64,000 nt of DNA. Source: Bothriochloa decipiens (lineage: Eukaryota > Streptophyta > Magnoliopsida > Poales > Poaceae). Of the stretch, positions 55,314-64,000 are shown piece by piece. The notes beneath the pieces were generated by a model. The model was not told where the DNA came from. It ran no database searches and saw only the letters and a list, made by a program, of their open reading frames with translations. The stretch lies in NCBI GenBank assembly GCA_023333625.1, contig CM041636.1, positions 1,744,956 to 1,808,955 on the forward strand, written 5' to 3'. How positions within the stretch are numbered: the stretch's first letter is position 1; each line of letters begins with the position of its first letter. Both the position numbers and the translations under genes were made by a program.

Positions 55314-58300
55314 ATGGCGGGTACGCCGTCGCCGCTGCCGCGGTGGGCGCCGACGCCGAGCCCGTCGCGGCGGCTATGGCGCTGGGGCGGCGGCACGCCA
55401 GACGCTAACCATCTTCATCATGAGCCTGGAGGCGGCGCGGGCACCGGCTGGTGCAGCGGCATCTTCGCGTGGGGCGCCCGGCGTCACCCAGGCATGGCGG
55501 CGTCGTCAGAAGGAGCAGCAGCGGCTGCCGACAACGACACCAGGTCGGGGTGCGAGCTGCAGGCGGTGGTGGTGCCATCGTCGGTGGCTGCGGACGGCGC
55601 CGCCGGTGACACCAGGGCGTTCCTGACGTGGGAGGACGTGCGCGTGACGGTGGCCGGCGCCGGCCCGCGCGGGTCGCCGGACGCGAAGATCCTGGACGGC
55701 GTCAGCGGGCACGCGCGGCCTGGTGAGGTGCTGGCCATAATGGGTCCTTCCGGCGGCGGCAAGACCACGCTGCTCGACACCCTCGCAGGTGCGTCGATCT
55801 ATTTGATGTTATAAAAGCTGATGTGAAACCTATGGCAGTTTGACGAGAACTAGATTTAGAGTTTGTGCATCTCAGATAATGTTTTACGTAGAGTTTGCAA
55901 AATCTCAGAAAATGCAGCAGAGAAGACATACACCGTATATACACCGTAAAGAGGCAAAGAAGACATAGATGCAGGCTGCTAGCCTCCTGATCCCCGTGAC
56001 AGATAGCACAAGAAGTTTGACGTCTAGCTGCTTTCCTTTCTTAATTGCTTTTAGAAAAAATCAATAGTATAGTGTTAAGCCAAACAATGTTATGTTTTAC
56101 TGAATTTATATATACATGCATACACTAATATATTTATCATACTAAATAAGCATCACCAAATTTGTCATGTGTTATGTTTTCATAAAAATATATCTATTTG
56201 AAGTTATAAAAGCTGATGTGTTAAACCTATGGCAGTTAGTCGAGAACTAGATTTAGAGTTTGTGCATCTCAGATAATGTTTTACGTAGAGTTTGCAAAAT
56301 CTCAGAAAATGCAGCAGAAGTGACAGTTGCAATCATAGGCCATGCTCCCATCATTATCCATATCTCGGCGTGCTGCCGGCCAAAGTAATGGTGGTTCTGT
56401 TGCCGCAACAGCTTGGCATTGAGCACCATTAAATTCCATGGATCCTACACCATTCAGTGACCACGAGCATAAATCTTCTGTGGACGTACATGCTGGCCCA
56501 TTCATCAGTTCCATCACCCATATATCTCTGTCCAATCGAAACATTACATTCATAGCTAGTACCGTAGTACGTGAAGGACCACCATAGCAGTGGCGGATCT
56601 AAAATTTTAATCATAGAGGTACAAATAGAAACGATATAGTTCATCAATATGATCATAACATAATTAGTTCACTAAATGATGATAAAATAGTTACGATTAT
56701 ATATAGATGGAACCTAGAAAGTAACGAATGTAGTGTGTTTAGGCTGTTTTATGACTGAGCAGACTAGCAATTATATTTTATAAATGTATTATACATATAC
56801 AAGGTATTAAAAGGTATATATATTTGATGTTTTTCCAAAAATTTTAGGGGGGACAGCTGTACCCCCATACTACTACTGTAGATCCTCCCCTGCACCATAC
56901 CCTACCTAGTATTCCTTTTTTTAAAAAAAAAAGACTAATGATAAAAGATTTGTTTTATTTTTTATCATTCTTCTGTTTATTGTGTAAAAAAACTCCGACG
57001 CACGGTGCGTATGATGATGACCCAGGCATTGTGTCTAAGAAGAAGTTATGTTGGTAATAGTTCCTTTTTATACACTATATGTGCAGATACTTTGGCATGG
57101 AGGAAGTTATTAATTAGCAGAATAACTTGTATTCCTAATAATGATTGCGTTCCTGAGCTACATATGATTTGTGTCTAATAGAAGTGGTTGTTCACTATCC
57201 TTGTGCTAGTTATATGCAGAGTCGGTTTCCGATTGTGCGGCATATATATGAATCACAGTTTTCTACTTGATAGCAGCACACTTTACACAAAAATTTACTT
57301 CCATGGACCTGTCATATATTAGCTGCAACCCAATAAATTCCGATCTTTAATTCTTCTTTTCGATTTGTAGTCATATGGTTGTGTGTAGCTGTAAAGAGGC
57401 TGCAACCAAGTTTCCACTTTTCTGAAATTAAAAAGGCTAGCTATTCCTCAAACCAAACAACACCTTGTATGTACATGTAGAAGCATTTCTAGCTGTAGGG
57501 TAGGGACTAACAACTGACAACTAATATCGTACCTAATGATTGCGGTCATGAGGGGTACGATTTGCGAGTCTAATAGAAGTCCACGTGCATGTTTAGCGTG
57601 CTACCTATCCAAAGTCCTTATCTGAATGTGTGGCATATATATGACGAAAATCATAGTTTCCTACTTGATAGCAGCAATTATTTACACGAAATTCTTTCTT
57701 TCTGTGTCATGTTAGCTGGTGGAACCCAACAGTATCAATTATCACCCTTACATGTTTTCAACATGGTTTTTTTAGTGTTGTATTCAACATGGTTTATTAT
57801 TTATTAGGGAAAAATGGTATAGTGCTCAAACTGTCAAAGCTGCAGTTATTGAAAAAAACAAATTATAACATAATCTGCTAATTAACCGCCAAATGAGGGT
57901 CACCAACGTAACTGAAATGATGGGATCAGCACAAAAATACTCCACCTCCCAAGTGTTAGTTCATGAGTGCATTATGGAAAAAAGAAAGTAAAACTTTGGA
58001 ATACACTGATTTCTTCTATTTAGCAAAAACAAACTTGAAGTTCCATGTCCTACCTCTTTTGAATTAATATAGTAATTCCTAGTAAAAACAAGTACTTGAA
58101 ACAGATACAGATATAGTCCTTGTCAATCATGATATATAGGAAGGACATGCAACTACTGTACTGAAAAATCATGGCAAACTGCTCAGACATGCAACTGCAG
58201 TACTGAAAAATCAAGAATTACACATGTATACGTGGACGGTGGGACTTGATTCTTCCGGGCAGCTTCACACTGATTGGTCGATCGATCAGCCTTTGCACTG

Positions 58301-61300
58301 ACATGTGTCACGGGAGGCTGATGAACTGTCCATACCATTAACAGGCCGGGTGTGCTTTCAATTAATTTGCACAGACCTCCATCTGTCCCGGCACGGATGA
58401 CATGTCCTGTCTAGACTAAATTTTCCACCAAACAGCTTTAATTCATGATTGGAATTAATAGCCCTTCCAATTCACGTAGTATGATTTTGTTTTTACTATT
58501 TTAATTCATTTGTGTTAGCAGATGAATCTCTTTGTCTCTCTGTTTTAATTATTTTACTATTATTCGAAGCCTCATTAAAAATAATATTTACTACAGAAAC
58601 GATTATGAGAGGAATTTTAGAGGCGGGCCACGGGTCCATCTCCCTCCTTCGAGGATTCAAACTCAGGGGACGTTTAGTCAATGTAATAATGCTCCTTTGT
58701 CAGTAGGCAGCACACTTATTATCTTCTTTTTATCAACATTTTGTAATCCTGTTGTGAGTATTTTAACTCCTAGTTGTTTTCGGAATAAAAAAACTCAACT
58801 GCAGAGTTTTAGGTCTTGACAAGCTCTCCAACTTTGATACAGGGTGTGTCTGCATCTAAGACTGTGTTCAATGATTTCGAAATTTTTAATCATAAATATC
58901 TATTTTGTTAAAAAAATAAACAAATACTTGACACTGTAACAACTTCAAACTGAAAAACTTATCAACAACAAACTTGGAGAATGGGTCGGCCGGTACTACT
59001 TCGGTATTAATCTTGTTGTGTGTGTTAGAGTTGCTTACTGTGTGTAACCCTTCACGTTATTAATTACCATTTCGCTACAGGAAGGCTAGGACCGGGCATG
59101 AATAAATCAGGACTGATTTTAATCAATGGCCGGCAGGAGAAGCTTGCCTACGGAACCTCGGTAAGACAAAAATCATCTACTTAAGTATATAAAATGTTTT
59201 GACACTTCTAGATTAATAGCATTTGCTACGTATGTAGACAAAACATATATCTAGGTGCATATTGAGAGCTATGAATCTAGAAAAGTGAAAATAATTTATA
59301 ATTTGGAGCGGTGCGAATCCATATTAACTTAGGTCCTGTTTAGATAAGATTCTAAAATATATATTCTAGATGAAAATAATCTCCGATGCCTTTTGGATTG
59401 TATGTTGGAATCCTCTAAAGATATTCTAGCGTGTCTGGATGTGAATTTAGGATTTGGGATTTCTTTTTATCTGGATTCTAAGCATCCTTTGGGATTCAAT
59501 TGCTAATTTACTTTTACATTCAAAGATAACAATTTCAATGAATGAATAACACTGATGCAACAAATTAAAGGCCTACGTGACCCAAGACAACGTGCTGATG
59601 TCGACGCTATCAGTGCGCGAGGCCGTCTACTACTCGGCGCAGCTGCAGCTGCCGGACACGATGCCGTTGCCGGAGAAACGGGCACACGCGGAGCGGGTGA
59701 TCCGGGAGATGGGGCTCGCTGACGCCATGGACACGCGCATCGGCGGCCGGATCACCAAGGGCATCAGCGGTGGGCAGCGGAAGCGACTCAGCATCTGCAT
59801 CGAGATGCTCACGCGGCCGAGCCTGCTCTTCCTCGACGAGCCCACCAGCGGCCTTGACAGCGCCGCCTCCTACCACGTCATGAGCCACATCGCGCGCGTT
59901 GCCGCCCGTGAAGCCATGACGGTCGTCGCTGCCGTGCACCAGCCCAGCGGTGACGTCTTCGAGCGCTTCCACGGCCTCTGCTTGCTCGCCGCCGGCAGGA
60001 CGGTGTTCTTCGGGACCATCTCTGATGCCAACGAGGTGACCCTGCATCGTCTTAGCTTCTTTGGGACCATCTCTGAATGACAGTTCAATTCAATTCCTTG
60101 CATGCATGCAGTTCTTCAGCCTGAATGGGTTTCCATGTCCACACCTGAGAAGCCCGTCAGATCACTTCCTGAGAACAATCAACAAAGACTTTGATGAGGT
60201 ATACATACATATATACACTCGCTCCTGTGACCAATTTAGTACATCTAATGTGCAACTTCACTTTTCATTTGTCTGATATCATCTTATATATATATAGGAA
60301 ACCGTGGAGAGTTCTAAAGCTAACAGGAAAACGGCAGCTGAAGCAATAGACATTCTGGCGACTGCATACAGATCCTCCAATTATTTTGAGAAAACGACAG
60401 AACAAATTGTTGAAATGAAAAACATGGTAAGTTGAGCACCCGTCACTACTTGAATCGAGAATACTGGACACAATAATTGTAATAGGTTTGACATTGACAT
60501 ACTCATATCTAAAAAACAGTGACTGCAAGAGCAATAATGAGAAATGTATAATATCTGTGTCCTATATAAATTATAGGATGGAGCTTCATTTAGGAGGAGA
60601 GAACAAGCAAGCTTCCCCACAAAGCTCCTTGTGCTCACAAGGAGATCATTCCTGAATATGCACAGGGACATAGGTTATTACTGGATGCGTTTGGGCATCT
60701 ATATGGGCATCGGCATATGTTTGGGCACTATCTTCTACCAAGTTGGTTATAGCTACAGTTCTATCCAGGTAATAATACACTGATTAACATGATTCAGGTA
60801 GGGCTATATATCTGACAAAAGTGATGATGTCTTGGATTTTGTAGAGCCGCTGTTCAATAATAATGTATACGGTTGCACTTTTAACATTCATGGCTATTGG
60901 AGGATTTCCATCTTTTGTAGAAGACGTAAAGGTTGATTCTTCATCCTTCCAAAAGTGGCTTCTGTTTCTTTCTCAAGAAAAATTTATTCAAATTAAGTTT
61001 CTGATGTTGAAAATAAACAATACAAAACAAGTGGGATGTTAGGAGAAACTCTAAACCAATTAGTGCAAGTGAAAAGTAAGTTAATTTTTTTTGTTATCAG
61101 ATTGTTGCTTCGGGTTTTATGACCATATATATGCATATTTTTAACTACCACCACCATTACCAACTTTGTTTCAGGTCTTCAGAAAGGAGAGGCTTAGTGG
61201 CCACTATGGCGTGTCAGAATTTGTGATCTCAAACACCCTCTCAGCTACTCCATACCTGACTGTCATTGCTGTATTACCCGGCGCAATGCTATACTATCTC

Positions 61301-61801
61301 ACCGGACTAACAAAAGGCGTGGATCACTTTATCTATTTTGTCATGGTCGTTTGCATATGTTGCCTTCTAGTTGAGAGCATGATGATGGTTATCGCCGCGA
61401 TTGTTCCTGACTTCCTTATGGGAATCATCGTTGGAGCTGGAGTGCAGGGGGTGATGATGCTCAATGGCGGCTTCTTCCGCCTTCCTAACGAGCTCCCAAA
61501 GCCTATATGGAAGTATCCTTCCTACTACATCTCCTTCCACAAGTATGCAGTGCAAGGACTCTACAAGAACGAATTCATGGGACTGTCATTCCCAAGTGAT
61601 CAGCTGGTTCAGTCTAATGCCACCATCAGTGGCTTTCAGGTCCTGAAGGATAAACTGGAGGTGGAGATGGGGTACTCTAAATGGGTAAACCTTGCTATCC
61701 TTTGTGGAATGATGGTGATATATAGGATGATGTTCTTCGCTATCGTCAAGATTACTGAGGAAATTCGGCAAAAAAGAGCGAGGCAAACGAGGATGTGTTA
61801 G
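55314..61801 (+). CDS. ABCG half-size ABC transporter, locus B (complete, eight exons)
   Basis: Predicted exons: 55314-55788, 59081-59160, 59571-60035, 60112-60198, 60298-60426, 60577-60768, 60845-60931, 61175-61801. All introns are GT..AG; the sum is 2142 nt, 713 residues, with phases consistent. An N-terminal nucleotide-binding domain precedes the membrane domain, as in plant ABCG (WBC) half-transporters. Walker A is GPSGGGKT (144-151), the ABC signature ISGGQ (250-254), Walker B LLFLDE (270-275), followed by PTSGLDSAAS and an HQPSGDVFE switch region. FFSLNGFPCPHLRSPSDHFL begins exon 4. Exons 6-8 hold hydrophobic helices, including GIYMGIGICLGTIFY and the KERLSGHYGVSEF loop. The family exports lipids, cutin/suberin precursors or hormones across the plasma membrane as dimers; the substrate cannot be told. 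Intron 1 is 3.3 kb and carries a MITE and duplications. The start aligns with loci A and C. Confidence 0.92.
55808..55920 (+). repeat. Direct repeat in intron 1 of locus B, first copy
   Basis: The 113-bp stretch from GTTATAAAAGCTGATGTG to AAAATGCAGCAG recurs almost unchanged at 56203-56316. Locus C has at most one trace (about 63592-63629), so the duplication is specific to B. Confidence 0.85.
56203..56316 (+). repeat. Direct repeat in intron 1 of locus B, second copy
   Basis: Second copy of 55808-55920 at a spacing of about 395 bp. Confidence 0.85.
56588..56892. mobile_element. hAT-type MITE in intron 1 of locus B
   Basis: Ends CAGTGGCGGATCTA and the complement of CAGGGGAGGATCTA. The 8-bp flanks are CACCATAG and CACCATAC (7 of 8 match). 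The interior has no coding sequence. Locus C has the empty site at about 63918. Confidence 0.85.
57110..57690 (+). repeat. Diverged internal duplication in intron 1 of locus B
   Basis: Segment 57140-57300 (GATTGCG.TC, GTCTAATAGAAGT, GCATATATATGA, TACTTGATAGCAGCA) recurs in the same order at about 57538-57690. It is older than the 55808/56203 repeat. Confidence 0.7.
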
Positions 61802-61939
61802 ATAGGAGTTCCCTTATGTATATGTCTTCATTCCATTTTCCCATCCTTTTTTATTTTTTTACTGGCCTAATTGTATAAACTGCAAATAATGTTTTGGTTG
61901 CCTCACTGCTTAAGCTGAGCTGTGCCAAACGGTGACATA

Positions 61940-62120
61940 GATACGTGGGAGATTCCTACACCATCTTAGATTACTTTGGTGTTATGCTACCGTCTATCCT
62001 AGATCTGTTTTGGTGTTACGCCATTCCATTCAAGATGTTTATATAGCCAAGAAAGAAAGCTAAGTCGCCATCGTCAACTGGTTCGACAACCATATTACTA
62101 GTGCAATCGTTTCCCGGACT
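61940..62120 (+). repeat. ABCG upstream module, copy C
   Basis: GAGATTCCTACACCATCTTAG, the GTTACGCCATTCCATTCAAG word, GCCATCGTCAACTGG and GACAACCATATTACTAGTGC match the modules at 50700 and 52950. It lies about 400-590 bp before the locus C start. Confidence 0.75.
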
Positions 62121-62435
62121 AGTGCAGCTGCCACACCTACCATGCTTGTGCATCGATCTTTGCAAAAGTCGATGCAATGCAAGCATGGGTAGAGAGAATG
62201 AGAATGAATGCGCCATGCACTGCTCTCTGACCGTAGCTAACAACAAATCCCCTTGACTCCCATTACCCTCTGGTCGTCCGTCTTAGTCGTCTCACTAATT
62301 TTTCTCTTTCTTGCTCGTTTCCCATTTCATTCGTCCCATAATGCATACAATACACACACGGCCAATGGAATGTAACACGGGACAGATCGAGTACGTGCCG
62401 CCATTCGTCTTGTCCTCCTCTCCAGTACGTCGTGC

Positions 62436-62444
62436 CTATATATT
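62436..62444 (+). promoter_or_regulatory. TATA box of ABCG locus C
   Basis: CCTATATATTAATTGGAGC lies about 90 bp before the ATG at 62531. The equivalent positions are CCTGCTATTAATTGG in B (about 55156) and CCTATCAATTGG in A (about 50961). Confidence 0.6.
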
Positions 62445-62530
62445 AATTGGAGCACGCAGTGGTGGAGTGCAGTGGGCACTGAGCCGTAGAGGAGTGCACG
62501 CGCGTTGCGTGGGAACGACGTGACCTAGCC

Positions 62531-64000
62531 ATGGAGGGCACGCAGTCGCCGTTGCCGCGGTGGGTGCCGACGTCGAGCCCGCGGCGGCCGCTGTGGCGCT
62601 GGGGCGGTGACACGCCAGACGCTAACCATCTTCATCATCAGCCTGGCGGCCGAGGCGGCGGCAGCTGGTGGTCGTCGCTCGCGAGCGCTGGCGTCTTCGC
62701 GTGGGGCGGCCGCGGAGGCACAGCGGGCGCCGGCGACGACAAAGCCAGTGGCGTCGGCTCCGGACGGTCCGGGTGCGAGCTGCAGGTGGTAGTGCCATCA
62801 TCGGCGGCTGCGGACGCTGACGCCGCCGCTGGAGGTGACACCAGGGCGTTCGTGACGTGGGAGGACGTGCGCGTGACGGTGGCCGACGGCGGCCCGCGCG
62901 GGGCGCCGGACGTGAGGATCCTGGACGGGATCAGCGGGCACGCGCGGCCCGGGGAGGTTCTGGCCATCATGGGCCCGTCCGGCGGTGGCAAGACCACGCT
63001 GCTCGACACACTCGCAGGTGCGTGTCCGTCCGCCATCTGTCGTCTCGATCCTACTATCCAAACAGTCTTTAAGCTATTGCCCTACTTCTAGAAAAATTAA
63101 TGTAACACGTACAGCCATCTAGCGCACTCTATATATGGCTCACAATTTCTTGTTCGATGTGCACTATGGTTTTTATTTTCGAAATTTTACCGTCTGCGTC
63201 TTTTATATATGTTTAACGTAACGTATATATCTGTATGGAAACCTTGTTGAAATCCCGTAGTTGCTCTTTGGAAACTTGCTTCGTGATGTCATCCCAGCAA
63301 CCTGCAAATTATAAGACGAAGGCTGATCGACAGTGTAACTATATGATTAGATTTTTTTTCTTCCATTTGTAATAAGATCGTCTTCTAGACATCCACCACA
63401 AAAGGGTCAAAGAACATACAGATGCAGTCTAGCTTTCCTAATCACCGTGACAGACAGCACAAGAAGTTTTGATTTCTAGCTGCTTTTCCTTTCTTAATTG
63501 CTTTTAAAAAATCAATAGCGGTGTTAAGCCAAACAACGTTATCTTTATCAAATTAAATAAGCATCACCAAATTTGTCTGGTGTCTTGTTTTACGCAAAGG
63601 TTGCTAAAAATCTCATAAATTGCCGCAGAAATAGTAGCAATCATAGGCCATGCCGCCATGATCCCATCATCCATTCATATATCGGCGTGCCCGCGCTGAC
63701 GGCCAAATTAAGGGTGCTTCCGCTTCCGCAACAGCTTGACATTGACACCATTAAATTCTCATGGATGATCCTACACAATTCATTCAGACTCAGTGACCAC
63801 GTGAGGATCAGCAGAAATCTCGTACATGCCGGTCCATACATCAGTTTGATCACCCATCTCTGTCCAATCAAAACATTTTTAGTAACATTCCTAGCTAGTA
63901 CCGTAGTACGTGAAGGACCACCCAACCCATTCTTTTCTTTATAGAGATTAATGATAAAAAGACTTGCTTTATTTTCTATTACCTGTGTAAAAAAAAATCA
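62531..64000 (+). CDS. ABCG half-size ABC transporter, locus C (exon 1 and part of intron 1; continues beyond window)
   Basis: Exon 1 is 62531-63017 (487 nt, phase 1 end, donor GTGCGT), encoding 162 residues plus one base. It begins MEGTQSPLPRWVPTSSPRRP and has the same Trp-Arg-Trp-Gly-Gly and Asp-Ala-Asn-His-Leu-His-His elements as locus B. It ends with the nucleotide-binding start: RILDGISGHARPGEVLAIMG, Walker A GPSGGGKTTLLD, DTLAG. Intron 1 is collinear with that of B (CACAAGAAGTTT, GTTAAGCCAAACAA, GCAATCATAGGCCATGC words). The rest lies outside the window. All visible motifs are intact and it has the best TATA box of the three. Confidence 0.88.

Noticed and set aside
59323..59490. Possible MITE starting AGGTCCTGTTTAGATAAG in intron 2 of ABCG B
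   Set aside because: Only one end resembles a GGCCTTGTTTAG-type terminus; no second end or duplication was found.
60012..60078. A frameshifted exon end in ABCG B because TTTGGGACCATCTCTGA occurs twice
   Set aside because: The splice donor at 60036 and acceptor at 60111 restore the family sequence exactly. The second copy lies in the intron.
1..64000. tRNA, rRNA or organellar insertions
   Set aside because: I saw no stretch folding like an intact tRNA and no rRNA or plastid-like sequence. Only degenerate tRNA-like wording near 40850 and 42230.

Overview
The window looks like nuclear DNA from a grass, most likely a panicoid such as sorghum, sugarcane or a relative. The evidence is GC-rich single-exon zinc-finger genes and a spliced ABCG transporter gene with GT..AG introns, set in AT-rich DNA full of grass-type transposons: CACTA elements with TTTGCCGAGTGC subterminal repeats, GGCCTTGTTTAG MITEs, a hAT MITE, Mutator-like MITEs, and a Tat-type Gypsy element carrying antisense ORFs. 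The species assignment is inference. I see no tRNA, rRNA or CRISPR array.

Layout. (1) About 1.49-14.06 kb and 27.8-30.6 kb is a tandem segmental array built around a QALGGH-type C2H2 zinc-finger gene. Unit 0 is only a tail. Unit 1 keeps the TATA box and 3' flank but has lost the whole coding region. Unit 2 carries an intact gene (9347-9868). Unit 3 carries a gene (28430-28954) that has lost one zinc-ligand cysteine and part of its TATA box. (2) 14342-27802 is a complete but decayed Tat/Grande-like Gypsy retrotransposon on the minus strand. It has two LTRs, a GATAG target duplication, PBS, PPT, gag-PR-RT-RH-IN, and plus-strand antisense ORFs. It sits inside unit 3, about 630 bp upstream of the second zinc-finger gene. 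(3) 30954-40582 and 44364-50476 are two related CACTA (En/Spm) elements in the same orientation. Each lacks a piece of coding sequence that the other keeps, and each holds a roughly 0.9 kb near-palindrome. (4) Between them lies a third, more divergent zinc-finger gene (43406-43987). (5) 50.6-64.0 kb is a tandem cluster of ABCG half-transporter loci: A (a broken first exon only), B (complete, eight exons, 713 codons) and C (intact first exon; the rest lies beyond the window).

The likely functional products are the zinc-finger proteins at 9347 and 43406, possibly a weakened one at 28430, and the ABCG transporters B and C. The zinc-finger proteins are probably nuclear regulators and the transporters plasma-membrane exporters; I see no pathway link between the two families. 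Much of the interest is in the record of duplication, gene loss and nested insertion. Several insertions can be dated relative to the duplications because sister units keep the empty site.
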